NCBI GenBank assembly: GCA_003670575.1
Contig: QWRD01000002.1
Location: 1 to 64,000, forward strand
Reading direction: 5' to 3'
DNA length: 64,000 bases
Source of the DNA: Chloroflexota bacterium
GTDB taxonomy: Bacteria > Chloroflexota > Dehalococcoidia > UBA2979
Made by a program: the position numbers and the translations under genes. Shown one piece after another: positions 53,453 to 61,153 of this stretch. Below the pieces are notes generated by a model. The model saw only the letters and a program-made list of their open reading frames with translations. It searched no databases and was not told the DNA's origin. Within the stretch, counting starts at the first letter, position 1. Every line of letters begins with the position of its first letter.

Positions 53453-54676
53453 TCAGGTGACCTCCGAGGCACCTCGATGCGCCCGCCACCAGAGCAGCAG
53501 CAGCACCGGCATCACCAGCGCGCAGTACGCGCCCGCGAACCCGAATGCCCAGGCGAGCCCCGGTCCATCCGTCAGGAAACCCAGCGCAGGCTCGATGAAG
53601 GCGGCTTGCACGGCGAACAGCAGCGGCGCGATCGACAGCACGGCGGCTCGGCGGTCGCTGGGCACGCGCTCGTTCAGATGCGCGCCCAGCACCGGCTCGG
53701 TCAGCCCGCCCGCGATCGCGGGGAGCAGGAACAGCACGAACGCGGTGCTCGATGGCCACACTGCCAGCCCGAGGTATGAGCCGGTGATCGCGACGCATGC
53801 GCCCGCGATGATGAGGCCGGTGCTGCTGCGTCGCTGCACCCACGCCGCTGCCAGCGCGGCAAGCAATGCGGCTACTCGCAGCGGCGTCTGGACCGCGCCA
53901 AACCAGTCGGTCGGCACCGCGTGGGCGAGCAGGAACGGCTGCACCAGCACGATCGGCCCGAAGGTGCCGACCGCCAGCGCGCCCATGATGAGCGCGGTGT
54001 AGCGCACCTCGGGGTGCTGCCAGACGTAGCCGACGCCGTCGCGCAGCAACGTCGCGTACGCGCGCGCCGCTTGCTCGCGTGGCGGCTCGCGCATGGCGAG
54101 CGCACAGCACGCGCCGAGCAGCGGCAGCAGCGCCGAGAGTTGCACGGTCGCCGCCAGTCCGATGCGCGCCGCCAGCAACCCACCGAGCGGGAGCGCCACC
54201 AGTGCCGCCGCCGCGCGGATCGCGGTACCTCGACCGGCGAGGCGCGCGTACTCGTGCTGTCGGCCGGCCGCACGCAGGCTGTCGTACAGCAGCGCGCTGT
54301 CGGCGCCGCTGCGCAGCGACATCGCGACCGCCCACAGCAGGTAGTCCGCGAACAGTTCGAGGTAGTTCGTCGTGATGCCGAAGCCGGCGATCGTCGCGCC
54401 GTAGAGCAGCCCCGCGCCGATGAGCACTCGACGCCGCCCGATGCGGTCCGCCAGCGCGCCCAGCGGCACCTGCAACGCCGCGACCGCCAGCCAGAACGGC
54501 AGGTCCATCGCCAGGATCCAGCGCAGCTCCAGGCCGCGCGCCTCGATCAGGTACTTGATCCAGATGCCGATCCAGAGCTGGAAGTCCCAGCACGCGAGGT
54601 AGGCGAAATACAGCCAGACGTTGCGCTGTGCGGCCGGTCGGAACGCCTCGTGTGCCTGTGCCTCGGTGCTGGTCAT
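53453..54676 (-). CDS. MFS transporter
   Basis: A 407-residue major facilitator protein with about 12 transmembrane helices. The loop 2-3 motif is PLGALADRIGRRRVLIGAGL and helix 5 ends YLELFADYLLWAVAMSLRSG. It resembles drug or metabolite exporters of 12-helix type, with loop GADSALLYDSLRAAGRQHEY common to that group. Substrate unknown. It lies 12 bases after the gene at 54689-55405 and probably shares its transcript. Confidence 0.9.
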   Translation of the reverse strand: MTSTEAQAHEAFRPAAQRNVWLYFAYLACWDFQLWIGIWIKYLIEARGLELRWILAMDLPFWLAVAALQVPLGALADRIGRRRVLIGAGLLYGATIAGFGITTNYLELFADYLLWAVAMSLRSGADSALLYDSLRAAGRQHEYARLAGRGTAIRAAAALVALPLGGLLAARIGLAATVQLSALLPLLGACCALAMREPPREQAARAYATLLRDGVGYVWQHPEVRYTALIMGALAVGTFGPIVLVQPFLLAHAVPTDWFGAVQTPLRVAALLAALAAAWVQRRSSTGLIIAGACVAITGSYLGLAVWPSSTAFVLFLLPAIAGGLTEPVLGAHLNERVPSDRRAAVLSIAPLLFAVQAAFIEPALGFLTDGPGLAWAFGFAGAYCALVMPVLLLLWWRAHRGASEVT

Positions 54677-54688
54677 GGGGCGCCGCCG

Positions 54689-55405
54689 CTACTCGAAGCG
54701 CGTGGACAGCGCCTCGATTGCCGCGTCCGCGATCGGCCGGGTCTGCGCCTGCAAGCCCCAATCGAGGTCCGCCGAGCGCGCCATGAACGCGCGCAGCTCC
54801 ACCAGCATCTCCAGCCCGCGCCGCTGCCGCTGCGCATCGTCGATGGCGCGAAAGCCCTGCAACTTGCGGCCACCCTCGCGGCCGCCCTCGGGCGTGTACC
54901 AGTCGCGGAAGGCGTCGCCGCACCCCGCCGAGTAGAGCAGCGCGCCCAGCGGCGTCGCCAGCGGCGGGACGTGCGCGGCCAGCGCCTGCGCGGTGACCGA
55001 GCGCGAGTCCGATTCGTACTCCGCCATCAGGTGGCCGCCCGCCGGCACCGCCGCGCCGAACTGCGCGAACAGTCGACGTTCCACGCCCGCAGGCACCTCG
55101 ACGGCCTGGCCGTCCTCCAGCAGCAGTTGGTCGCGATACGCGATGAGCTCCACCCAGTGCTGCGCCGGGAACCGCCCCGCCCCCGCCAGCCCGAACACCA
55201 CCGGCTCCACGGTGCGACCGAGCTCGCTCAGCAGGTAGCAGCGGAAGTACTGCGCGCCCGTCGCGCTGCGCGGCCCGAGCCAGACCTCCAGCCGCACGTC
55301 GTTCCCTACCTCCGCCCCGTCCCACGTGGAGGGGATGGCGTCAGGCGTCTCGGCGGCGGGCCGCCAGAGCCCGGAGGCGCGTGTGGTGTCGGTGAGGTTG
55401 GTCAT
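54689..55405 (-). CDS. Hypothetical protein upstream of the MFS exporter
   Basis: A 238-residue soluble protein of no family I can name with confidence. It has GNDVRLEVWLGPRSATGAQY, FRCYLLSELGRTVEPVVFGLAG, QHWVELIAYRDQLLLEDGQ, and SAGCGDAFRDWYTPEGGREG. No signal peptide is seen. There is no Shine-Dalgarno before ATG 55405, but TACCGT lies 7 bases upstream, in keeping with the leaderless pattern. Being 12 bases before the exporter, it could act on the same compound. Confidence 0.75.
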   Translation of the reverse strand: MTNLTDTTRASGLWRPAAETPDAIPSTWDGAEVGNDVRLEVWLGPRSATGAQYFRCYLLSELGRTVEPVVFGLAGAGRFPAQHWVELIAYRDQLLLEDGQAVEVPAGVERRLFAQFGAAVPAGGHLMAEYESDSRSVTAQALAAHVPPLATPLGALLYSAGCGDAFRDWYTPEGGREGGRKLQGFRAIDDAQRQRRGLEMLVELRAFMARSADLDWGLQAQTRPIADAAIEALSTRFE

Positions 55406-55412
55406 GCGCGAT

Positions 55413-55418
55413 ACGGTA
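55413..55418 (-). promoter_or_regulatory. Leaderless -10 box (TACCGT)
   Basis: Minus-strand TACCGT is followed by 7 bases (ATCGCGC) and ATG 55405. There is no ribosome-binding site. Confidence 0.5.
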
Positions 55419-55588
55419 ACAAACGGAGGCACCTGGTTGTGCACGCGGCTTTCGGTGGAACTGTCGTTGCCGGAAGTGCGAGATGCCCCTTCGCTATGCG
55501 TCCCCGTGCGCGCCAAGGTATGGGCCGAAGGCCATCAGCGCCGTTGGGCCGCTCTTGACAGCCTTCACGCATCTCGCCAGTCTGCTTC

Positions 55589-55621
55589 TATGCAGTTTGT
55601 ATGCAGTTTGTATGCAGTCGG
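55589..55621. repeat. Three tandem 11-base repeats (TATGCAGTTTG)
   Basis: Copies at 55589-55599 and 55600-55610 are identical; the third (55611-55621) differs in its last three bases. An 11-base period is about one DNA turn, so binding sites would lie on one face. Confidence 0.85.
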
Positions 55622-55795
55622 CACGGTTGGCTTGATTGATAGTGTCAACATGGCGTTTGGCTGCCCGATCCCTGTTTGAGGATACAGTCGCATCGGTGGT
55701 CGAGATCGCCGACTAGCCTAAGAACGTGGTCGGGCAGCATACAAAGCCTCCTATATGGTGATGTCGACGTCTTGTCGTTGTGAGGGATAACTCCG

Positions 55796-56356
55796 GTGCA
55801 GTTCGTATTTGATGAGCGCAAGGCCGCACAGGCTGCCGCGAAGTTGCTTCAGCTCCGCGGTGGCACCATGCCGTACATCAAGCTCATGAATCTGCTTTAT
55901 CTTGCTAACCGGCAGTCGCTACTCGAGATCGGTTATCCGATAACGGGGGATCGATTGGTCTCGCTCGACCGCGGACCGATTCTGAGCAAGGTGCTCGACT
56001 TCATCACGTGGGGCGATTTCGATGCCAATTCGGCCTGGCCCGAGTACGTCTCGCCGAAGAACGGCTACGACGTAAGTCTCAATGCCGAGATCGAGCGGGA
56101 CTTTGATCACCTGTCGGAGTATGAGATCGGAGTCCTGACCGAGGTGGATGCGCGGTTCGGGCATCTCGAGTGGCGGGTATTGGTAAAGTTCACGCACGAA
56201 TTGCCCGAGTGGATCGATCCGCACGGCTCGTCCATCGACATTGACGTTCGAACCATTCTGGAGAGTGCCGGAAAGTCGGCAGCCGAAGTTGAGGAAGTGG
56301 CTTCCCAGGTTGAATCGATCTGGACCTTCAAGAGCGCGTACGCCGCTGTCTCGTGA
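55796..56356 (+). CDS. Panacea-domain (SocA-like) antitoxin
   Basis: A 186-residue protein with the Panacea/DUF4065 core: AAAKLLQLRGGTMPYIKLMN, LLYLANRQSLLEIGYPITGD and RLVSLDRGPILSKVLDFI. The tail is specific (VESIWTFKSAYAAVS). Panacea proteins are antitoxins paired with many unrelated toxins (PanAT systems). GTG 55796 has GAGGG nearby. Its stop overlaps the next start (GTGA), the tight coupling typical of toxin-antitoxin pairs. Codons are visibly more AT-rich than in the neighbours, suggesting acquisition. Confidence 0.88.
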   Translation: MQFVFDERKAAQAAAKLLQLRGGTMPYIKLMNLLYLANRQSLLEIGYPITGDRLVSLDRGPILSKVLDFITWGDFDANSAWPEYVSPKNGYDVSLNAEIERDFDHLSEYEIGVLTEVDARFGHLEWRVLVKFTHELPEWIDPHGSSIDIDVRTILESAGKSAAEVEEVASQVESIWTFKSAYAAVS

Positions 56357-56772
56357 ATCCGGGCGAAACCATCTGGTGGGATCACTTGTACGTCGCGCTC
56401 ACCGTTCCGAATGCTGACGGTAGTATTTTGCTGGCCAACTTCACGACGCATGGCACGAAGGGAAGTTGCGGCTCTCAATGCCTGGTGGTGACGCCACCCG
56501 AATTCGTCGGCCTCAGCCGTGATTCCTGCATATTCGTTCGGCTCACATCAAATCCGTATGCCCCACTTGTGGGAGCGCCTCGTGCCGAGCCTGTTTCCAA
56601 TGCGGTATTGCGAAGCATTCAAGACTGGGTGCTTGGCCGAAGTACTTCTCACGGACCGAGAAGTCAGCGGTTCAAGCATCGCTCTAGATTCGAATGCCCA
56701 AACCGCGACTGGCGGGCCTCCCCAACCCCCCCTCCGTCGCCACCATCGCGCGCCGTCGCCTACACTCCCCGC
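56353..56772 (+). CDS. Putative PanAT toxin; frame runs on into folC without a stop
   Basis: GTG 56353 overlaps the antitoxin stop. The first 110 residues look like one small domain: ETIWWDHLYVALTVPNADGS, ILLANFTTHGTKGSCGSQ, VVTPPEFVGLSRDSCIFVRL and VSNAVLRSIQDWVLGRS, a layout I have seen in small partners of Panacea antitoxins. After about residue 112 the sequence becomes Arg/Pro-rich non-protein-like text (PTPPPSPPSRAVAYTPR). No stop occurs before the folC ATG at 56773, so the natural C-terminus seems to have been lost and a 594-residue toxin-FolC fusion could be made. The toxic activity is inference from the pairing. Confidence 0.65.
56761..56766 (+). promoter_or_regulatory. Leaderless -10 box (TACACT) for folC
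   Basis: TACACT is followed by CCCCGC and then ATG 56773, a 6-base spacer with no ribosome-binding site. It would give folC its own transcript independent of the toxin frame. Confidence 0.6.
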
Positions 56773-58137
56773 ATGACCACCGAGGCTGCGGCCGAGCTCC
56801 CGGCGATGCGCGCATACGTCGAGGCGGTGCGCCGTCTGCTCGACCACGGCGGGTACGAGCGCACCGGCAACCCGGACGACGCGCGGCGCTTCCGCATCTC
56901 GCACGTCACGGAACTGCTGGAGCACCTCGGCCACCCGGAGGCGCGGCGCACCGTGCACGTCGCCGGGTCGAAGGGCAAAGGCTCGGTCGCCGTGCTCACC
57001 GAGGCGATCCTGCGCGCGGCGGGGGCGCACACCCTCCTGCTCACCTCGCCCGACATGCACCAGGCCCGTGAGCGCATCGCCATCGACGGCGCGCCCTTGG
57101 CGTACGACCGCTTCGCCGCGCTCACCGAGCGGCTGCTCGGCCTCGATGGCGTCGCCGGCTTCTCCTACTTCGAGGCGCTGACGCTGCTGGGCTGGATGGC
57201 CGGCGCGGACGCCGGCTGCGACTGGCAGGTGGTGGAGGTCGGCCTCGGCGGGCGGCTGGACACCACGAACGCGATGCCCGGCAAAGACGTCGCGGTGATC
57301 ACCCCGATCGACCTCGAACACACCGAAATCCTCGGCGACACGATCGCGGCGATCGCCGCGGAGAAGGCCGGCATCCTGATCGGCCCGTGCGACCTCGTCA
57401 CCTCGCCGATGCGCGAGTCGGCGCTCGACGTGATTCGCGCCCGCGCGGCGGAGGTCGGCGCCACCCACCACCACGTCCCGGACGAGTGCGCCATCCGCGT
57501 CACGAAGCAGGACCTGGATGGCACCACGCTCGACCTGCGCACCCCGCTCCGCACCTATCGCGGCCTGACGCTGGCGCTGCTCGGCCCGCACCAGGTGGAG
57601 AACGCCGCCGCCGCCGTGCTGGCCGCCGAGTACGCCTGGGCCGCCGCCGGGCACGAGCTGCCGGAGCAAGCCGTGCGCACCGGACTGGCCAGTGCGCGCT
57701 GGCCCGGCCGCTTCGAGGTGGTGCGCCGCCAGCCGCTGGTGATCCTCGATGGGCTGCACACGCCGCTGGCGGCCCGCCGCTTCCGCGAGGCGGTGCGCGT
57801 GCTGGCGCTGCCTCGCCCGCGCGTCATCGTCGCCGGGCTGCTCGCCGACAAGGACGCGGACGCCATCGCCGCCGCGCTGGTCGAGGAGGGCGACGAGGTG
57901 ATCGTCGCCACGCCTGCCTCCACCCGTGCCGCCGACCCCGCCGCCACGCGTCGCGCCTTCCAGGCGGCCGGTGCGAACGCGCAGCAGGCGGCGAGCGTGG
58001 AGGCCGCGCTGCAGCTGGCGATCGACCAGGTGGGGCCTCGGGGGGCCGTGCTGGTGGTGGGCAGCATCTACACCGTCGCCGAGGCTCGGGAGCTGCTGCT
58101 GGGGGTCACGGGCGACCGGGCGTTCGGACTGCGTTAG
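56773..58137 (+). CDS. folC: Bifunctional folylpolyglutamate synthase/dihydrofolate synthase
   Basis: A 454-residue Mur-ligase-type protein. The P-loop is HVAGSKGKGSVAVLTEAI, followed by SPDMHQARERIAIDG, FSYFEALTLLGWMA, VVEVGLGGRLDTTNAMPGKD and a C-terminal domain with ARWPGRFEVVRRQPLVILDGLHTP. Its Asp-Gly-Leu-His matches the usual DGAHN/NP with some change. It adds glutamate to folates. Base use is typical of the chromosome, unlike the two genes upstream. ATG 56773 is in frame with the preceding toxin frame. Confidence 0.93.
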   Translation: MTTEAAAELPAMRAYVEAVRRLLDHGGYERTGNPDDARRFRISHVTELLEHLGHPEARRTVHVAGSKGKGSVAVLTEAILRAAGAHTLLLTSPDMHQARERIAIDGAPLAYDRFAALTERLLGLDGVAGFSYFEALTLLGWMAGADAGCDWQVVEVGLGGRLDTTNAMPGKDVAVITPIDLEHTEILGDTIAAIAAEKAGILIGPCDLVTSPMRESALDVIRARAAEVGATHHHVPDECAIRVTKQDLDGTTLDLRTPLRTYRGLTLALLGPHQVENAAAAVLAAEYAWAAAGHELPEQAVRTGLASARWPGRFEVVRRQPLVILDGLHTPLAARRFREAVRVLALPRPRVIVAGLLADKDADAIAAALVEEGDEVIVATPASTRAADPAATRRAFQAAGANAQQAASVEAALQLAIDQVGPRGAVLVVGSIYTVAEARELLLGVTGDRAFGLR

Positions 58138-58140
58138 ACT
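58135..58140 (+). promoter_or_regulatory. Candidate -10 element (TAGACT) of fabF
   Basis: TAGACT overlaps the folC stop codon and lies 33 bases before the fabF ATG. There is no good -35. Confidence 0.35.
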
Positions 58141-58173
58141 GATTCCAATCGCACGCACAGGACGGTACCGCGC

Positions 58174-59433
58174 ATGAACGGTCGACACACCCCACGGCGG
58201 GTGGTGGTCACTGGGATGGGATTGCTTTCCCCCCTCGGCAACAGTGTCGACGAGGCGTGGGCGGGCGCTGTCTCCGGAGCCTCCGGGATTCGCCGCATGA
58301 CCCTCACCGACCCCTCTGGCTACCCGTGCCAGGTGGCGGGCGAGGTGCGCGACTTTGACCCAACGATGTTCATGGACCGCAAGGATGCGCGCCGCATGGC
58401 GAGGTTCTCGCAGTTCGCGGTCGCTGCCGCGCGTCAGGCCGTGATGCAGGCTGGGCTCGACCTCGAACACATCGACCGCACGCGGGTCGGTGCGATCTGC
58501 GGCACCGGTGGCGCGAGCCTGCCGGAGACCGACCACGCCATGCGCACGATCCTCACTCGAGGTGGCTCGAAGGTGGACCCGCTCTACATCTCGAAGTTCC
58601 TGCCGAACATGGCCGCAGGCAACCTCACCATCCAGCTCGGGCTGCAGGGCTACACGAACACCGTCACCACCGCCTGCGCCGCAGGCACGCAGGCGATCGG
58701 CGACGCGATGCAGGTCATCCGCCGCGGCGACGCCGATGTGATGTTCGCCGGTGGCACCGAGGCCGGCATCAGCGAGCTCGGCCTGGCCGCGTTCTGCGCG
58801 ATGCGCGCGCTGGCCACCTCGCACAACGACGACCCGCGTGCCGCCTCGCGCCCCTTCGACCGTGACCGCGACGGCTTCGTACCGTCCGAGGGCGCTGGGC
58901 TGCTGGTGCTGGAGGAGTTGGAGCACGCGCTCGCACGAGGTGCAGAGCCGCTGGCGGAGATCATCGGCTACGGCGTCAGCGCCGACGCGCAGTTCCTCGT
59001 GGCGCCCTCGGACGATGGTCTCGGCGCCGCGCGCGCGATGCACAACGCGCTCCGCGACGCCGACGTGAGTGCCGATGAGATCGATTACATCTCGGCCCAC
59101 GCCACGGCCACCCAGATCGGCGATGTGGCCGAGACCCGTGCGATCCACAAGGTCTTCGGCGATCGCGCGTCCAGGGTGCCGGTCAGTGCGTTCAAGTCGC
59201 AGGTGGGGCACCTGCTGGGTGCCGCGGGCGGTGTGGAGACGATCATCGCGTTGCAGGCGATTCGGAACGGCATCGTCCCCCCGACGATCAACCTCCAACA
59301 CGCCGACCCGCTGTGCGATCTTGACTACGTTCCGCTGCACGCACGACAGGTGGAGTTGCGTACGGTGATGAAGGACTCGTTCGGCTTCGGTGGCCAGAAC
59401 GCCGTGCTCATCCTTCGCCGCTTCGAGGCATAA
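58174..59433 (+). CDS. fabF: 3-oxoacyl-[acyl-carrier-protein] synthase II
   Basis: A 419-residue ketosynthase. The start is RRVVVTGMGLLSPLGNSVDE. The catalytic Cys is in TVTTACAAGTQAIGDAMQ, the first His in YISAHATATQIGDVAETRAI, and the second in FKSQVGHLLGAAGGVETI. It condenses malonyl-ACP with acyl-ACP in fatty-acid elongation. It lies 36 bases after folC; a TAGACT box (58135-58140) that includes the folC stop codon may be its -10. No other fab genes are in the window. Confidence 0.97.
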   Translation: MNGRHTPRRVVVTGMGLLSPLGNSVDEAWAGAVSGASGIRRMTLTDPSGYPCQVAGEVRDFDPTMFMDRKDARRMARFSQFAVAAARQAVMQAGLDLEHIDRTRVGAICGTGGASLPETDHAMRTILTRGGSKVDPLYISKFLPNMAAGNLTIQLGLQGYTNTVTTACAAGTQAIGDAMQVIRRGDADVMFAGGTEAGISELGLAAFCAMRALATSHNDDPRAASRPFDRDRDGFVPSEGAGLLVLEELEHALARGAEPLAEIIGYGVSADAQFLVAPSDDGLGAARAMHNALRDADVSADEIDYISAHATATQIGDVAETRAIHKVFGDRASRVPVSAFKSQVGHLLGAAGGVETIIALQAIRNGIVPPTINLQHADPLCDLDYVPLHARQVELRTVMKDSFGFGGQNAVLILRRFEA

Positions 59434-59460
59434 CGCTGACACTGCTCAGGAGGTGATGCG

Positions 59461-59991
59461 ATGCGTACCACGATCCGTCTGTTGTACGCCCTGGCCATCG
59501 CGATCTTCTTCGTCATCACGGTGGGCTTCGGGACGTTCACGTTTTACCCCGGTCCGGAGCGGCCGACGTACCCGGAGCAGCTCCAGTTCCCCAAGGCGCA
59601 GCCCGTCGCTGCTGCCCCCACTCCCGACGCGCAGGCAGAAGCGGCGCAGCAGAAGTTCTACGAAGATCAGCAGGCCTTCGAGTCCGCAGAGCGGGTGCAC
59701 GGCGGCGGGGTCATGCTGGTGGCGGCGGCCACTGCGCTCATCGCCATTGCGGTGGGGCTTGCGGCATCGTCGCTGCTGGACGTGCTGCGCGCTGGCGTGA
59801 TGCTCGGCGGGTTGCTGACCGCGATTTGGGGGGTGATCTACGCCTCGAGTGTGAACGCGGCGAGTCGACCGATGATCTTTGTCTCGACCCTGACCGTGCT
59901 CATCCTGCTGTCAGTGCTCAGCACGGAGCGCGCTCGCCACTGGCTTGGCCGCACCATGCGCCTCGGCGTTGGCGACGACCTGCTGCACTGA
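59461..59991 (+). CDS. Hypothetical membrane protein
   Basis: A 176-residue protein with a perfect AGGAGG site 5 bases before ATG 59461. It has an N-terminal helix (TIRLLYALAIAIFFVITVGF), an extracytoplasmic Pro/Ala/Gln segment (about 28-80), and then three more hydrophobic segments around VMLVAAATALIAIAVGLAAS, AGVMLGGLLTAIWGVIYASS and ISVLTVLILLSVLSTE-like residues. It is probably a small four-helix membrane protein of unknown role. Confidence 0.75.
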   Translation: MRTTIRLLYALAIAIFFVITVGFGTFTFYPGPERPTYPEQLQFPKAQPVAAAPTPDAQAEAAQQKFYEDQQAFESAERVHGGGVMLVAAATALIAIAVGLAASSLLDVLRAGVMLGGLLTAIWGVIYASSVNAASRPMIFVSTLTVLILLSVLSTERARHWLGRTMRLGVGDDLLH

Positions 59992-60014
59992 CGGACTGCC
60001 TCGCCTCGTGCAGT

Positions 60015-60046
60015 GCGTGGGCGTCGAGGCTGCTCGACGCCCACGC
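60015..60046. terminator. Bidirectional hairpin between convergent genes
   Basis: A perfect 14-bp stem (60015-60028 with 60033-60046) has a GCTG loop. It lies midway between the stop at 59991 (+) and the SWIM gene stop at 60056 (-). There is no T-tract, so termination may need Rho or act in both directions. Confidence 0.6.
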
Positions 60047-60055
60047 CTCCGCCGA

Positions 60056-60310
60056 TCAACTGATGGGTGCTGCCTCTGTGGTGCTCGGCAGCATGTCGCG
60101 CAACAACAGCTCGATCGACATGGTGTGAGCGCACGCCTGCTGGTGTGCGAAGAAGTCGCAGTTGCACGTCCATTGGCCGCCATCGAGGCTCACGCGGTGC
60201 TCACTGTTGTCGCCACGCACGACAACCTCCAACTGGTTGAACGCGAAGCGTTCCGGCTCTGCCACGTAGCGGTGTGCCTTCTCGACTTTCCCGATCATCC
60301 CGGAGTTCAT
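60056..60310 (-). CDS. Small SWIM zinc-finger protein
   Basis: An 84-residue protein with the SWIM motif CxCxnCxH: CNCDFFAHQQACAH (about 52-65), preceded by EVVVRGDNSEHRVSLDGGQW. SWIM fingers bind zinc and act in DNA or protein binding. Here it is a stand-alone domain. GAAGGG lies 7 bases before ATG 60310. Its role is unknown. Confidence 0.82.
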   Translation of the reverse strand: MNSGMIGKVEKAHRYVAEPERFAFNQLEVVVRGDNSEHRVSLDGGQWTCNCDFFAHQQACAHTMSIELLLRDMLPSTTEAAPIS

Positions 60311-60413
60311 GCAGTTTCCCTTCGTCTGGACGCGAAGATTGTGCGCAGCGCCGTACGGCACAACGTTTCAGACTGGCGCGGCACCGTGCGCGCGGAGCCG
60401 AGATGCCGAGAGA

Positions 60414-60443
60414 ACGAAAATGGCACCGCGCAAGCGGTGCCAT
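60414..60443 (-). terminator. Intrinsic terminator for thpR/amidohydrolase transcript
   Basis: A 10-bp stem ATGGCACCGC/GCGGTGCCAT (60420-60443) with a GCAA loop is followed on the minus strand by TTTTCGTTCTCTC. It lies 141 bases after the stop at 60584. The 220-base gap 60362-60583 holds no other feature I can support. Confidence 0.75.
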
Positions 60444-60583
60444 GAGGAGCGGTCGTCGTTGATCCCACAGGCGTCGCGCGACGTGCGACGTTCCTCCGAG
60501 GTGAACCGGCTGTTCGAGGCTCAATGAGGTGTGTCATCGCGACCCCCTCTATGGCGCTAATCTAGTCGTTCGGTGTTGGCTCG

Positions 60584-61144
60584 TCAACGGACTTTAGCCA
60601 CTACTTCGTAGCGTGGCTGTGCGCCGCCCAGCGTGGAGTGCACCAGCACTACCTCCCGTACGCGAAACGGTGCCGCGGGGAGCGGTGGCAGCATGTGCGC
60701 GGTCTCCGCGACCACACGCCGCTCGTCGGGGGTCACCTTCGTGCCGAGGTTTGCGAGTGTGAGGTGTGGGCGGAATGCGGCGGTAGCCGGCGGCAGTCCG
60801 GCGTCGCGCACCGCCAGTTCGACGCGCCGAGCGAGCGCGCGTAACCCGAGCACGTTGCCGCCGATGCCAAGCCAGACGGTGCGCGTGCGATCGGGCGGGC
60901 CGAACGTATCCGCCCCGCCAATCCGCAGCATGATATCGATGGGTGGGGCCCGGCGCGCGAGGGCTTCGCTCAGCGCTGGGATGCGTTCCGGATCCACCTC
61001 GCCGAGGAATCGCAGCGTGATGTGCATCAACTCCGGCGCGACGCGACGCATCGGCACAAGCGTCGACTGCGCCAAGACCTCGCCCGCCACGTGCGCGGCG
61101 GCTCGCCAGTCCGGGGGCAACTGCACGGCGATGAACAATCGCAT
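60584..61144 (-). CDS. thpR: RNA 2',3'-cyclic phosphodiesterase (2'-5' RNA ligase family)
   Basis: A 186-residue 2H phosphoesterase starting MRLFIAVQLPPDWRAAAH. The two HxT motifs are MHITLRFLGEVD and FRPHLTLANLG, the expected catalytic histidines. The family hydrolyses RNA 2',3'-cyclic ends and was first called 2'-5' RNA ligase. It lies 9 bases downstream of the amidohydrolase gene. Confidence 0.95.
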   Translation of the reverse strand: MRLFIAVQLPPDWRAAAHVAGEVLAQSTLVPMRRVAPELMHITLRFLGEVDPERIPALSEALARRAPPIDIMLRIGGADTFGPPDRTRTVWLGIGGNVLGLRALARRVELAVRDAGLPPATAAFRPHLTLANLGTKVTPDERRVVAETAHMLPPLPAAPFRVREVVLVHSTLGGAQPRYEVVAKVR

Positions 61145-61153
61145 CGTGCGGCG

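Larger units (their letters stand above)
55406..55795. other. 390-base gene-free region before the toxin-antitoxin island
   Basis: This gap is more AT-rich toward its right end. It holds TTGACA at 55555-55560 without a clear -10, three tandem 11-base repeats (55589-55621), a small palindrome TTGATAGTGTCAA (55636-55648) and a 9-bp inverted repeat GCTGCCCGA/TCGGGCAGC (55660-55668 and 55730-55738). No convincing coding frame is present. It is the likely regulatory region of the downstream module and perhaps one edge of an acquired segment. Confidence 0.7.

Noticed and set aside
53244-55325. Long minus-strand frame overlapping the MFS gene
   Set aside because: Same strand as the MFS gene but out of phase; low-complexity Arg/Gly/Ala text without helices, while the MFS frame has normal topology.
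56660-56700. tRNA-like GGTTCAAGC near the toxin gene
   Set aside because: The loop size and stems do not fit a T-arm, and no acceptor or anticodon stems can be drawn.
56548-59442. 964-codon minus-strand open frame across folC and fabF
   Set aside because: Rich in Arg, His, Gly and Asp in the manner of antisense shadows; folC and fabF motifs on the plus strand are unambiguous.
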